From Candidatus Saccharimonadota bacterium (GTDB taxonomy: Bacteria > Patescibacteriota > Saccharimonadia > Saccharimonadales > Saccharimonadaceae), in NCBI GenBank assembly GCA_030645815.1, contig JAUSMW010000036.1:1-50386 (forward strand): a DNA stretch of 50,386 bases, read 5' to 3'. How positions within the stretch are numbered: the first letter of the stretch is position 1; every line of letters starts with the position of its first letter. Of this stretch, positions 1 to 10,045 are shown piece after piece. The notes beneath the pieces are model-generated. The model did no database searches. It saw only the letters and a program-made list of their open reading frames with translations, and was not told where the DNA came from. The position numbers and the translations under genes are program-made.

Positions 1-288
1 ATTAAAAAGCGCTATGAAGCCAAAGTGACCTGAAAAGATAGCGAGTATAGACACCAAAACCATACCCATGATGTACAACAATGGTGTAGTAATATTTGTT
101 GGGTCTGTTATCAATGACTGGATGAAAAAACTAATTAAAAGAGGTACCAGCACGATATACAAAAAGTGTTGCATTGGGATAAAAACACTCGCTACAATAA
201 AAGGCTTTTTTTCACCCTTTAGTTCCTGACGATACACATCAATTGTTTTATTAATTATATGTGAATCTGTTCTAGTAAAAATTTTCAT
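1..288 (-). CDS. ABC transporter, N-terminal transmembrane part (partial, runs off the left edge)
   Basis: The reverse strand reads MKIFTRTDSHIINKTIDVYRQELKGEKKPFIVASVFIPMQHFLYIVLVPLLISFFIQSLITDPTN... to the window edge. Its ATG overlaps the stop of the upstream ABC transporter (ATGA). Not in the ORF track. Confidence 0.7.
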   Translation of the reverse strand, partial: MKIFTRTDSHIINKTIDVYRQELKGEKKPFIVASVFIPMQHFLYIVLVPLLISFFIQSLITDPTNITTPLLYIMGMVLVSILAIFSGHFGFIALFN

Positions 289-2048
289 TCTTCTAAAAAT
301 CCTCCACTTTGATGTGACCAAAGCCGTGCATATGTTTCTTTGTTATCTAGCAATTGACTATGGGTGCCGTCTTCTATAACATTGCCTTTTTCTAGAACAA
401 TTATGCGGTCAAGCTGCGCTATAGTACTGAGCCTATGAGCGATAACAATCGTCGTTCTACCTTCCATTAATCGCTTGAGGGCTTTTTGTATCAAGGCTTC
501 ACTCTCACTATCAAGCGCACTTGTTGCCTCGTCTAAAATCAGGATTGGTGCGTCTTTTAATATTGCCCTTGCAATTGCAATGCGCTGTCTTTGTCCGCCA
601 GAAAGTTTTACACCACGCTCACCAACAATTGTCTCTAGACCATCTGGTAGCTCATCTATGAACTCCATGGCATATGCTTTTTTAGCTGCTTCAGTGATTT
701 CCTCTATAGCAGCATCAGGCCTAGAATACGATATATTTTCCCGCAGACTGCGGTGAAATAATATTGGTTCTTGCGGCACATACGATATATTTTCGCGTAA
801 GCTATCTTGGGTAAAATCTGCTATGTTTTTGCCGTCAATTAAAATCTTCCCATCATCAACATCAATAAAACGAAGAATTAATTTTATGAGGGTTGATTTA
901 CCACTACCACTGACACCAACCAAGCCAAGTTTTTGCTTTGCAGGTATTTTTAGAGAAAAATGTGAAAACAATTCCTTAACATTATCTTTCTCTTTACTGC
1001 TCTCGTGAGTAAACGATACATCATCAAATTCTAGTGTTGATTTCGATATAACGAGATGCTTGTTACTGAGGTTTTTGACTGATGGCTCCTCTTTAAGTAA
1101 CTCAACCATTTCTTCTGAATCACCGACAATCTCATAATAGGTTCGCTGAATATTTACTACGTTCCATATTTCTTCAATCAAGTTGAATGTATATGTTAAA
1201 CAAATATAGACAACTCCGGCATTTGCCAAGCCAGACTGAATAGCCCATATAGAAGCTATCAGGGCGCCCGCTCTCATTAAGGATATGATTCCTGCATACA
1301 ACGAAGATATTTTGACAAAATTATTACGAACAGTCATTTCTCGACCATATACGGTATCGAGGGATTGGTTGAGTCGCTGTCGCTCATAATCAACATTTGC
1401 ATCCGCTTTTATTGCCATAATATTCGTTAAGGCATCAGATACTTTGCCAGAAAGTTCCGTGTAGGCTTCAGATCTTTTCTTGAAAAATGGCCTGAGAAAA
1501 CGTGTGCCGAAATAAACAGCTACGATAAATACCACAGTCAGAATGGCGAGCGCAATTGCATACTGCCACACCAAAAACGCAATTCCAACAAGGGTTGCGA
1601 TGATACTTGTTGCAACAAATAATAAATTGAACGACACCATTCCCCAAAAGTTACTAAATGCAAACGAGAACCTGCTAACTTTTGATACTAGCGAGCCAGT
1701 AAAATTGTCACTATAAAATGCCATCGATTTTTGTGATAACTTATCATACGAAAGCTTATATAAATCGTTCGAACCTAATGTTTGTACAGTCCACATTGCA
1801 TATAAATTAATCCGATAACCAATAACCTGACTATAAATTTGTATGGCAAAGTAACCTGCTATCAGTGCGACAGAGCTTTCTAGGGTAACTGTGCCGGTCT
1901 GTATTTGATTGAGGACATGCGCAATAAACAAAGGAGATACATATCTCTCTAGTAATAATGTAGTCGGCGCAAAGAACAAACTCGTAAATGCGAGTTTCTT
2001 GTGTTTCATTGCTTCGCGCACATGAAACGAGATAACTTTGTTAAGCAT
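285..2048 (-). CDS. ABC transporter ATP-binding/permease protein (exporter type, TM + NBD)
   Basis: Walker A GVSGSGKST, signature LSGGQRQR, Walker B ILILDEATSALD, H-loop IAHRLST. Start set at the internal ATG (MLNKV) preceded by AAGGAG; the ORF track extends to 2060. Confidence 0.9.
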   Translation of the reverse strand: MLNKVISFHVREAMKHKKLAFTSLFFAPTTLLLERYVSPLFIAHVLNQIQTGTVTLESSVALIAGYFAIQIYSQVIGYRINLYAMWTVQTLGSNDLYKLSYDKLSQKSMAFYSDNFTGSLVSKVSRFSFAFSNFWGMVSFNLLFVATSIIATLVGIAFLVWQYAIALAILTVVFIVAVYFGTRFLRPFFKKRSEAYTELSGKVSDALTNIMAIKADANVDYERQRLNQSLDTVYGREMTVRNNFVKISSLYAGIISLMRAGALIASIWAIQSGLANAGVVYICLTYTFNLIEEIWNVVNIQRTYYEIVGDSEEMVELLKEEPSVKNLSNKHLVISKSTLEFDDVSFTHESSKEKDNVKELFSHFSLKIPAKQKLGLVGVSGSGKSTLIKLILRFIDVDDGKILIDGKNIADFTQDSLRENISYVPQEPILFHRSLRENISYSRPDAAIEEITEAAKKAYAMEFIDELPDGLETIVGERGVKLSGGQRQRIAIARAILKDAPILILDEATSALDSESEALIQKALKRLMEGRTTIVIAHRLSTIAQLDRIIVLEKGNVIEDGTHSQLLDNKETYARLWSHQSGGFLEE

Positions 2049-2235
2049 ATAGCAAAACACTCCTTATGGTGATATTAAATTTTGTTTTAGAATTTTTTAA
2101 GGTTTAAGATTCAAAGAAAAGACTTTGGACCTGTGTATTTTTTCGTGTGTACATGATTCGACCTAGCCTTTCCTTTAATGTAAATAATTACGTATCATTG
2201 TATCACATGATTTACCTCTGGTATAATCTCTGTTG

Positions 2236-3138
2236 ATGCAAAAGATTCTACTTTATTACAAATTCACGCCGATTAAGGACCCAGCAGCTGTGATGTTGTG
2301 GCAAAAAACATTGACCGACAGTCTAAATTTGCGTGGACGAATATTAATTTCACCACACGGTATTAACGGTACAGTTGGCGGTGCAATGAGTGATTTGAAA
2401 AAATATATCAAAATAACCAAACAGTTCGAAGGTTTCAAAAAAACAGTATTTAAATGGAGCGAAGGAACGCGCGAAGATTTTCCACGGATGAGCGTAAAAG
2501 TTCGCGATGAACTAGTTGCCTTTAATGCTGGTGACGAACTAATAGTTGATGAGAGCGGAGTTGTCGGCGGCGGCAAGCATTTGAAGCCAAAAGCCTTACA
2601 CAAATTAGTTGAGGAGCGAGGAGCTGATGTCGTATTTTTTGACGGACGTAATGCTCACGAAGCAGCAATCGGTAAATTCAAAAATGCTGTGATTCCTGAA
2701 ACTAATACAACACACGATTTTATCAGCGAGCTAGAGAGCGGCAAATACGACGATATCAAAGACAAGCCAGTCGTAACTTATTGTACAGGTGGTATTCGTT
2801 GTGAAGTGTTATCGAGCCTCATGAAGAACCGCGGATTTAACGAAGTATATCAAATCGATGGCGGCATAGTGAAATACGGCGAGGCCTACAAAGATGATGG
2901 ATTGTGGGAAGGAAGCCTAAGAGTTTTCGACGAGCGAATGACCGTAGAATTTAGTGACAATGCCAAGATAATTGGCGAGTGTATACATTGCAAAGAAAAA
3001 ACCAGTAACTATGAGAATTGCGAGTGGGTTGCTTGTAACGATTTAGTGTTGATATGCGAAACCTGCAAAACCGACCAGTCTAGATTATTTCATACGGAAA
3101 ATTGTCGACAAAAAGCCAAAATTGGTGCAACTGCGTGA
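2236..3138 (+). CDS. trhO: Rhodanese-related sulfurtransferase / tRNA uridine hydroxylase (TrhO/YceA family)
   Basis: YceA-family N-terminus ([11 protein letters not shown]), catalytic [10 protein letters not shown]-terminal Cys-rich segment. ATG at 2236; the ORF track start is an upstream TTG. Confidence 0.85.
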   Translation: MQKILLYYKFTPIKDPAAVMLWQKTLTDSLNLRGRILISPHGINGTVGGAMSDLKKYIKITKQFEGFKKTVFKWSEGTREDFPRMSVKVRDELVAFNAGDELIVDESGVVGGGKHLKPKALHKLVEERGADVVFFDGRNAHEAAIGKFKNAVIPETNTTHDFISELESGKYDDIKDKPVVTYCTGGIRCEVLSSLMKNRGFNEVYQIDGGIVKYGEAYKDDGLWEGSLRVFDERMTVEFSDNAKIIGECIHCKEKTSNYENCEWVACNDLVLICETCKTDQSRLFHTENCRQKAKIGATA

Positions 3139-3668
3139 GATATATCGCACTACTACGTGGCATAAATGTTGGCGGAAACTCAAAGGTCAAGATGTCTGAC
3201 CTCAAACTTGGTTTTGAAAGACTGGGGCTCGAAGATGTCAGAACATATATAAATAGTGGAAATGTTATATTTGCGACTGTCAAAATGGACTCGCAAATAT
3301 TGGCAAAAGAAATTGAGTTAGAAATAGAGAAAACATTTCATTTTCATGTCGATGTCGTCGTTATTGATGAGTACAAATACAGAAAGATGATTGAAAATGT
3401 GCCAAAAGGGTGGGGCGAGGCGGAGGGTTGGAAATATAACTCACTATTTCTCATACCACCATATGATATCGATGAAATAATGACTGATATCGGTGAGTTA
3501 AAGCCGGATATCGAAGTCGTCCAGACGGGTGATGGAGTGATTTATCAAGCATTGTTATTTACGTCATTTGGTAAAACAACCTCTGGCAAGCTAGCTAGTA
3601 GAGATTCATATAAAAAAATGACAATTCGCAATTGGAACACATCTAAAAAACTGCTAGAGCTTATCTAG
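3135..3668 (+). CDS. DUF1697 family protein
   Basis: [12 protein letters not shown]...KVKMSDLK...YINSGNVIF is the DUF1697 signature. Probable GTG start at 3135 overlaps the trhO stop (GTGA). Confidence 0.8.
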   Translation: MRYIALLRGINVGGNSKVKMSDLKLGFERLGLEDVRTYINSGNVIFATVKMDSQILAKEIELEIEKTFHFHVDVVVIDEYKYRKMIENVPKGWGEAEGWKYNSLFLIPPYDIDEIMTDIGELKPDIEVVQTGDGVIYQALLFTSFGKTTSGKLASRDSYKKMTIRNWNTSKKLLELI

Positions 3669-3766
3669 GTATTGCATTTTATAGGAATAGTAGTATTATA
3701 AGTATTTATGAAGGCCTATTAGGCTTTTAAGTCCCTGTCAAACCCAACATTTCCTAAAGGGGAAGT

Positions 3767-4069
3767 ATGACTGCTTTGGAAGAACGAAACCAAGCCAGAG
3801 CAAGGAAGCGCACTCAGCGGGCCAAGGCTCGCAATCGTGGTCCACGTGGCGACCGTCGTCTAAAAATGGACACGATTGGAGTACATGACCCTCGAACAGG
3901 ACGTTCGAAGCACGTTGAAGTGCAATCACGGAGACCCTCCCCGGGTCCGCGTTCCAATTCGCGGAGGATTTACCCCCACTCCTGGCGCTACAGCAGAGGA
4001 AAAAAGGAACCAAGGGCTGCGAGCGTCACGCCCGTTGGTAGGGGAGGCGTTTACATCGTCAACGCTTAG
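3767..4069 (+). CDS. Small very basic (Arg-rich) orphan protein, 100 aa
   Basis: SD-like GGGGAAG before ATG, and an ORF of higher GC than its neighbours. Another frame is also open over the 3' half (3876-4100), so the coding call is uncertain. No recognised family. Confidence 0.4.
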   Translation: MTALEERNQARARKRTQRAKARNRGPRGDRRLKMDTIGVHDPRTGRSKHVEVQSRRPSPGPRSNSRRIYPHSWRYSRGKKEPRAASVTPVGRGGVYIVNA

Positions 4070-4080
4070 AAGCGGGCAAT

Positions 4081-4117
4081 CTAACCACTTCGCACTATGA
4101 TGGTGCGAAGTGGTTAG
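4081..4117 (+). terminator. 15-bp perfect inverted repeat downstream of the orphan ORF
   Basis: CTAACCACTTCGCAC-TATGATG-GTGCGAAGTGGTTAG. The downstream T-tract is weak. Confidence 0.5.
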
Positions 4118-4163
4118 ATGCATTAACTTTTAATAGTCTTTATGGGCTCGGTAGTATTTACTG

Positions 4164-5663
4164 ATGCCCTATTTTTATGCGCATATAACTCCTTCATATT
4201 ATAATGATTGTATAGTGAATAAAAAATTGTCCGAAAAATTAAAGACCTTGCCGCGCTCTGCTGGTGTGTATTTTCATAAATCCGCAAAGGGCGAGATTAT
4301 TTATGTTGGTAAAGCAGCGGTACTAAAAAATCGTGTACGGCAGTATTTTCAGAATGTGAAAGATAAAGATGTAAAGACTCAAGCGCTCGTTGCGGAAATC
4401 GCAATGACTGAATGGACGGAAACTGAGAGTGAAATCGATGCATTATTTCTAGAGTCTGAAATGATCAAACGCTATAAACCGCGTTATAACGTATTACTAC
4501 GCGATGACAAGAGCCAGATTTTTGTGCGCATCAATATGAAAGATGATGTACCGTCGGTCACGACAACACGTCAGCCGAGTGATGACGATGCTGAATATTA
4601 CGGCCCATACTATAACGGCTGGGCAGTGAAAAAAGCTTTGCGACTGTTGCGTAAAGTGTTTCCGTACTATACCTTGTCAAAACTACCCAAAAAGGCTGAT
4701 TTAAATTATCACCTAGGTCTGACGCCAGGACTCGAAGCCGATGGCTCATTGCAAGATTATCGCAAAAATTTACGCAAACTAACGAGATATCTGAGTGGTG
4801 AGCGCAAGAAACTCATACGTGAGCTAGAAACAGAAATGAAAACGGCAGCTGCAAAAAATGATTTTGAAACTGCGGCAAAACTACGAAACAGTATACGCAA
4901 TCTAGGTGAGTTGCAGAGGCAAATTGTCTTTGGACGAGACGAGTTCTTGGATATGAGCAAAGATCAGGCTTTGGTAGGTTTGCGTGACTTATTAGGGTTA
5001 TCAGACTTACCAAAACGTATCGAAGGCTATGATATTTCACATATGAGCGGTACAAACAATGTCGCCAGTATGGTTGTGGCAACCAATGGATTGGCGGACA
5101 AAGCCGAGTATCGAAAATTCAAACTGCACATTCCTGGTAACAATGATTTTGCACATATGAACGAAGCGCTGGGTCGCCGATTTTCCGGACGTCATGATTG
5201 GCAATTGCCAGATTTGTTAGTAATTGATGGCGGTAAAGGGCAGCTCGATGCAGCACTAAAGATATTAGAAGAAAAAGACCTCAAGATACCTACAATTGGT
5301 CTAGCCAAGAGAGAAGAAGAAATAGTCATTCACAAAACTCGTTCAAATATCCAGATTGCGACAGGTTCGCCAATTTCACAGGAAAGTGATGATTTTACAT
5401 TGATTTTACTAGATAAAAACTCTCATATAGTCAAGCTACTGCAGCGTCTGCGTGACGAGTCACACCGTTTTGCTGTGAGCTACCACACACACCTCAAGCG
5501 TCAAAAACAAACAGCAAACATGCTAGAAGAAATACCAGGTATTGGTCCAAAAACTCGCACCAAACTAATCAAAAAATTTGGTAGCTTGCGTGGAGTCCAA
5601 GCCGCCAGTGTGCAAGAGATTGCATCGGTAATCGGTGATAAAAAAGCCAAACTAATCAAATAA
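4164..5663 (+). CDS. uvrC: Excinuclease ABC subunit C (UvrC), short form
   Basis: GIY-YIG N-terminus (LPRSAGVYFHKSAKGEIIYVGKA), UvrC homology region (YDISHMSGTNNVASMVV...LLVIDGGKGQL), C-terminal HhH (EEIPGIGPKTRTKLIKKFGS). The start could be GTG 4215. Confidence 0.92.
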   Translation: MPYFYAHITPSYYNDCIVNKKLSEKLKTLPRSAGVYFHKSAKGEIIYVGKAAVLKNRVRQYFQNVKDKDVKTQALVAEIAMTEWTETESEIDALFLESEMIKRYKPRYNVLLRDDKSQIFVRINMKDDVPSVTTTRQPSDDDAEYYGPYYNGWAVKKALRLLRKVFPYYTLSKLPKKADLNYHLGLTPGLEADGSLQDYRKNLRKLTRYLSGERKKLIRELETEMKTAAAKNDFETAAKLRNSIRNLGELQRQIVFGRDEFLDMSKDQALVGLRDLLGLSDLPKRIEGYDISHMSGTNNVASMVVATNGLADKAEYRKFKLHIPGNNDFAHMNEALGRRFSGRHDWQLPDLLVIDGGKGQLDAALKILEEKDLKIPTIGLAKREEEIVIHKTRSNIQIATGSPISQESDDFTLILLDKNSHIVKLLQRLRDESHRFAVSYHTHLKRQKQTANMLEEIPGIGPKTRTKLIKKFGSLRGVQAASVQEIASVIGDKKAKLIK

Positions 5664-5693
5664 ACCACTAAAAGATTTGATATACTGATTTAA

Positions 5694-6083
5694 ATGAGAA
5701 AACAACTACTACTATTTGCCATTCGTTGGTGTGCTACGAGTTTCGGTATATGGCTTGCAGTCCGCTTGCTAGGTGGTATCGAGCCAGGCATGCAGCCAAC
5801 AATTTGGACATATATCGGTGCAGGTTTGGCGTTTTCTGTCGTCAACTCCTTTCTGAAACCCATTGTAACGATACTTAGTCTGCCTGCTGTTGTGCTGACA
5901 CTTGGGCTATTTATGCTAGTTGTTAACGGTTTGATGGTTTGGATAGCACTTTTACTGGTACCGTCACTCAATATGAGCTTTTGGCAGGCAATCTTGGCAG
6001 GCATTGTTTTGAGTATCATAAACTATGTTGTTTCAGAGCTTTTGGATATACATCAAACTAAGTCATTACGCCCTAATGCGTGA
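5694..6083 (+). CDS. Phage holin family 4 / small multi-TM membrane protein
   Basis: Four hydrophobic segments with RLLGGIEPG...VNSFLKPIVTILSLPAVVLTLGLF typical of the family; extended -10 TGATATACT just upstream. Confidence 0.75.
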   Translation: MRKQLLLFAIRWCATSFGIWLAVRLLGGIEPGMQPTIWTYIGAGLAFSVVNSFLKPIVTILSLPAVVLTLGLFMLVVNGLMVWIALLLVPSLNMSFWQAILAGIVLSIINYVVSELLDIHQTKSLRPNA

Positions 6084-6101
6084 TATAATTGTCTATAAGT
6101 T

Positions 6102-6326
6102 ATGAGTATTGATGCGATTTTACAACTAACGATGGTAGTGTCAGCAGTTTTGATGACGCTTTGTATCTTGTTGCAACAACGAGGTGCTTCATTGGGGGCG
6201 GGATTTGGTAGTTCTGGTGAGCTGTATACGACACGTCGTGGTACTGACAAAAGCCTGTACGAGGCAACTATAATTTTGGCGGTTATCTTTGTCGGTTCAC
6301 TACTATCTGGACTACTAATCGCATAA
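6102..6326 (+). CDS. secG: Preprotein translocase subunit SecG
   Basis: 74 aa, two TM segments with ILLQQRGASLGAGFGSSGELYTTRRGTDK. Confidence 0.85.
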   Translation: MSIDAILQLTMVVSAVLMTLCILLQQRGASLGAGFGSSGELYTTRRGTDKSLYEATIILAVIFVGSLLSGLLIA

Positions 6327-6331
6327 CAAAT

Positions 6332-8095
6332 ATGGAACCTAAAAAAACCAGATCTTGGCATAGGCTCAAGAAGATAAATCTGAAATCAGTCGATCAACAG
6401 TCTAAAAAAGTTGAGGTAGCAACCGCTAGACATGCTAGAAAATTCTTGCTAGGTCGTCTAGAGAATCTACAGCATATTCGTCGACATTTAATAGGCTGGT
6501 TAACGCTACTGATAGTATTAATTGGTCTCAACGCCGCGCAGATAATATTTAACCAAAACTATGTGAGCGTAGCGCAACCTTCTGAAAATAAAGCATATGC
6601 CGAGGGCGTACTAGGCCCAATTAACAACCTCAACCCACTTTTTGCTAGTACCGATGCTGAAATTTCTGCAAGCAAACTGATGTTTTCTAGCCTACTAGCG
6701 TACGATACAGACGGTAAACTACAGAGTGATGTAGCCCAAAATTACGAAGTAAGTCCAGACGGTAGAACTTATACAGTCAACCTAAAGCCCGATGTTCAAT
6801 GGCATGATGGAAAACAACTAACCTCAAAGGACGTTGTCTACACAGTACAAGCAATGCAAAATTCCCTCACAGGGTCTAGGCAGTCATCGAGTTGGCAAAA
6901 TATTCAGGTGTCTGCAAACGGCCCTCAGCAAGTAGTATTCACGCTACCAACTAGCTATGCACCATTTGCATCTGCGCTGACTTTTCCAATTTTGCCAGAA
7001 CATATTTTAGGTAAAGTTGCGCCCGAAGAATTACAAGAGAATGAATTTGGTAAACATCCGATAGGCAGTGGTCCATTCAAATTTGTAGATTTGCAAACAA
7101 TTGATGTCAACAAAGAAAAGAGTGCTTTGCAATTAACACGATATGACAACTACTATACTGGCCCTGCTAAATTATCTCGATTTTCACTGTATGTATATGG
7201 GACTAGAGATGAATTAGTCAAAGGTATCCAATATCACGAAGTCAACGCAGCTAGTGGTGTTGGTGTGGTAGCTCGTGGCCTCAAAGTTGCTGATGTCACA
7301 ATTAACAATGGAGTATTTGCGCTGTATCGTACAGACAACACTATCTTAAAAGATAAAAATATCAGAAAAGCATTGACGCAAGGTCTGGATAGACAAAAAT
7401 TGCGAGCACAGTTGGGTGATAAAAAGCCTCTAGAAGGTCCAATCATCAACAACCAAACACAAACAGCAAATCTAGTGTTTCAGCAAAAGTATGATTTCAC
7501 AGTCGCTAACCAACTATTAGACCAAGGCGGATGGATAAAAGGTAGTGATGGAGTTCGTCACAAAGATGGTCAACCGCTAGAGCTACGGTTGGTTGCTGTC
7601 GATACAGTTAATTACAAAAGGATTACAAAATTGCTCAATGAGCAGTGGCAAAAATTAGGCATAAAGGTCCAAATTCAACTCATAGACCCCGAGCAGATAC
7701 AACAAGTTATTTTGCGACCAAGAGCGTATGACATATTGGTCTATGAACTTTCACAAGGCGGTGACCCAGATGGTTATGCATTTTGGCACTCCTCCCAAGC
7801 CTCAAGCTCTGGATTGAACTTTTCTAACTATGTCTCATCATCAGCTGATGATGCACTGCTCACAGCGCGTGGACGGTCAAATATAACGCTGCGTGATGCA
7901 AAATATGCAAACTTTGCAAAACGTTGGGTCGAAGATGTTCCTGCAGTTGCCTTGTATCGTTCTAGTTTAAAGTACACAACGACAGACGGTACACAATCAC
8001 TGAATTCAACCGACTCACTAGTGAACGCAACCGATAGGTATTATCACGTCACCGACTGGTCATCCGAGCCAGATGCAACATACAATACGCCGTAG
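6332..8095 (+). CDS. Peptide/oligopeptide ABC transporter substrate-binding protein (SBP_bac_5)
   Basis: N-terminal TM anchor; EGVLGPINNLNPLFA, YEVSPDGRTYTVNLKPDVQWHDGKQLTSKDVVYT motifs. Confidence 0.88.
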   Translation: MEPKKTRSWHRLKKINLKSVDQQSKKVEVATARHARKFLLGRLENLQHIRRHLIGWLTLLIVLIGLNAAQIIFNQNYVSVAQPSENKAYAEGVLGPINNLNPLFASTDAEISASKLMFSSLLAYDTDGKLQSDVAQNYEVSPDGRTYTVNLKPDVQWHDGKQLTSKDVVYTVQAMQNSLTGSRQSSSWQNIQVSANGPQQVVFTLPTSYAPFASALTFPILPEHILGKVAPEELQENEFGKHPIGSGPFKFVDLQTIDVNKEKSALQLTRYDNYYTGPAKLSRFSLYVYGTRDELVKGIQYHEVNAASGVGVVARGLKVADVTINNGVFALYRTDNTILKDKNIRKALTQGLDRQKLRAQLGDKKPLEGPIINNQTQTANLVFQQKYDFTVANQLLDQGGWIKGSDGVRHKDGQPLELRLVAVDTVNYKRITKLLNEQWQKLGIKVQIQLIDPEQIQQVILRPRAYDILVYELSQGGDPDGYAFWHSSQASSSGLNFSNYVSSSADDALLTARGRSNITLRDAKYANFAKRWVEDVPAVALYRSSLKYTTTDGTQSLNSTDSLVNATDRYYHVTDWSSEPDATYNTP

Positions 8096-8173
8096 TTAGA
8101 AAATGCCACAATAGCTTGGCTGGTCAATCTTGCTTGTGGTATGATAATAACCAAATGATAGAGAGGGAAATCT

Positions 8174-9793
8174 ATGAGTAAAATTGCGAGCTACCTTGCT
8201 ACCCACCTGCGTGGAGAGGTATTGAGTAGTAAGAACATACGCAACGCCTTGGCCACAGATGGCAGCGTGTTAAAGATTACTCCAATACTAGCGGTATATC
8301 CATATGACACTAGTGATGTTCGCAAGATTGCTCACTTTGCGTGGCAATTAGCTCAAAAAGGACATGTGTTTCCTTTGACGACTCGTGGTAGCGGCGCTAG
8401 TCGCGTTGGTGCGGCGATTGGTTCAGGCGCTATTATCTCATTGCCGACTCACTTTGACACGATTTTTGAAGTTGACACAAAGCAGAAATTAGCTCGGGTT
8501 CAACCTGGTGTAACTGTTGCTTCGCTGCAACAAACTATGCGAACCCATGGACTAGAATGGCCAGTTGATGTGTCTAATCCAGCCAGTACTATTGGTGGTG
8601 CTATAGCAAATAATAGTTATGGTGAAAAAGCAGTAAAATTTGGCGATACATCTGAATGGGTAGATCAGATAGAAATAGTTTTGAGCAACGGAGACACTTT
8701 GCAGACTGGCCGTTTGAGCAAACGTCAGCTCAGCAAGAAGAAGGGCCTTAGTAGTTCGGAAGGCGAAATTTACCGTAAGCTGGACGCCCTAATAGAAGAC
8801 AACGAAGCAATTATTGCAGGTTTGGCAGAAAAAAATACCACAGCAGGCTATGCAATAGCCAAAGTAAAAGACCGTCGAGGTAATTTTGATTTGACTCCAT
8901 TGATTGCAGGTTCACAAGGTACCCTAGGTATCGTGACAGAAGCAATACTAAAGCTTGGTGTGTATCATCCACAAAAAGAAGTCATAGCTGTTACCTTGTC
9001 AACATTAGACAATATAGATCAGCTCATTAGCTCTATACAAAAATACTCACCAGACAAAGTCGAGTATGTAGATGGTCCAAGTGTCGAGCAAATAGCAGCT
9101 GATTTGAAAGACATCTTGCCTGATGATGATCCCGATTTCAAACCAAAAGGATTAATTTTTATCGAACTCAGTGACATTGGTCGTAAAGCAAAAGGCAAAG
9201 CCAGCAAATTAGCTAAAGCAATAGAAAAACTTGGCCATCAAACTGCTATCAGTGATGGAGATACTGACTCGGCAGGTGAAATATGGCAAACATACAGCAG
9301 AATCCAATCAGCTATTAGCCAAGAAGGCGATGACCATAAATCACCGGTGTCAATAGTCGAAGACGCCTTGCTGCCAATCAGCGAAGTAGTACATTTTATT
9401 GAAGCTGCTCATGAATTGGCAAAGAAACATCGAACAAAACTACTCTTTTCAGCACACTTGGGTACCGGGGTTGTGAATGCTCATGCACTATTGGATATGC
9501 AAAACCTAACAGACCGCAACAAAGTCACCAAGCTAATCGAAGACTATTATGAACTAGTTATCAAGCACGATGGTGGTATAGCAGGCGAGTACGCAGAGGG
9601 CAGATTACGTGCCAGTCAAAACTCTCTGCAGTTTACAGAAAATGAACTAGAGCTGTTTGCGAAAGTAAAAAGCGTCTTTGATATTCACGGTATTTTCAAT
9701 CCGGGCGTCAAGCTTGCAAGTGAAAAAGACATTGCAAAGCTCAACGAAGATTTTGAGCCAGGCAAATTCGCAGACAATCTACCGAGGTTGTAA
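8174..9793 (+). CDS. FAD-binding oxidase/linked dehydrogenase (GlcD/LDH type)
   Basis: TTRGSGASRVGAAIGSGAIISL, VSNPASTIGGAIANNSYG, GSQGTLGIVTEAILKL; FAD_binding_4 plus FAD-oxidase C-terminal domain. Confidence 0.85.
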   Translation: MSKIASYLATHLRGEVLSSKNIRNALATDGSVLKITPILAVYPYDTSDVRKIAHFAWQLAQKGHVFPLTTRGSGASRVGAAIGSGAIISLPTHFDTIFEVDTKQKLARVQPGVTVASLQQTMRTHGLEWPVDVSNPASTIGGAIANNSYGEKAVKFGDTSEWVDQIEIVLSNGDTLQTGRLSKRQLSKKKGLSSSEGEIYRKLDALIEDNEAIIAGLAEKNTTAGYAIAKVKDRRGNFDLTPLIAGSQGTLGIVTEAILKLGVYHPQKEVIAVTLSTLDNIDQLISSIQKYSPDKVEYVDGPSVEQIAADLKDILPDDDPDFKPKGLIFIELSDIGRKAKGKASKLAKAIEKLGHQTAISDGDTDSAGEIWQTYSRIQSAISQEGDDHKSPVSIVEDALLPISEVVHFIEAAHELAKKHRTKLLFSAHLGTGVVNAHALLDMQNLTDRNKVTKLIEDYYELVIKHDGGIAGEYAEGRLRASQNSLQFTENELELFAKVKSVFDIHGIFNPGVKLASEKDIAKLNEDFEPGKFADNLPRL

Positions 9794-9835
9794 CAAACGA
9801 ATTGATAGGGTAAAATTGACTAAGCCTCAATTTTT

Positions 9836-9920
9836 GCGCGAGTGGCGGAATTGGTAGACGCGCTAGTCTTAGGAACTAGTGCCTTCGGGCGTGGAGGTTC
9901 AAGTCCTCTCTCGCGCACCA
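9836..9920 (+). tRNA. tRNA-Leu(TAG), CCA encoded
   Basis: Acceptor GCGCGAG/CTCGCGC, anticodon arm CTAGT-CTTAGGA-ACTAG, long variable arm, T-arm GGTTCAAGTCC, 3' ACCA. Confidence 0.95.
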
Positions 9921-9927
9921 AGGTTGC

Positions 9928-10004
9928 GGGTTGTTAGCTCAGTTGGCTAGAGCACCTCGTTTACACCGAGGGGGTCGGGGGTTCGAGTCCCTCACAACCC
10001 ACCA
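9928..10004 (+). tRNA. tRNA-Val(TAC), CCA encoded
   Basis: Acceptor GGGTTGT/ACAACCC, anticodon arm CCTCG-TTTACAC-CGAGG, T-loop TTCGAGT, 3' ACCA. Confidence 0.95.
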
Positions 10005-10006
10005 TT

Positions 10007-10037
10007 AAAAAAATCGAACATTACGTTCGGTTTTTTT
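10007..10037. terminator. Bidirectional intrinsic terminator between the tRNA pair and the TPM gene
   Basis: AAAAAAATCGAAC-ATTAC-GTTCGGTTTTTTT. Confidence 0.8.
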
Positions 10038-10045
10038 AATACAAT

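Noticed and set aside
475-1008. Plus-strand ORFs opposite the ABC transporter (and many similar ORFs opposite rpoB, rpoC, fusA, leuS, ligA).
   Set aside because: Antisense shadow ORFs over clearly conserved coding genes; no start signals or recognisable products.
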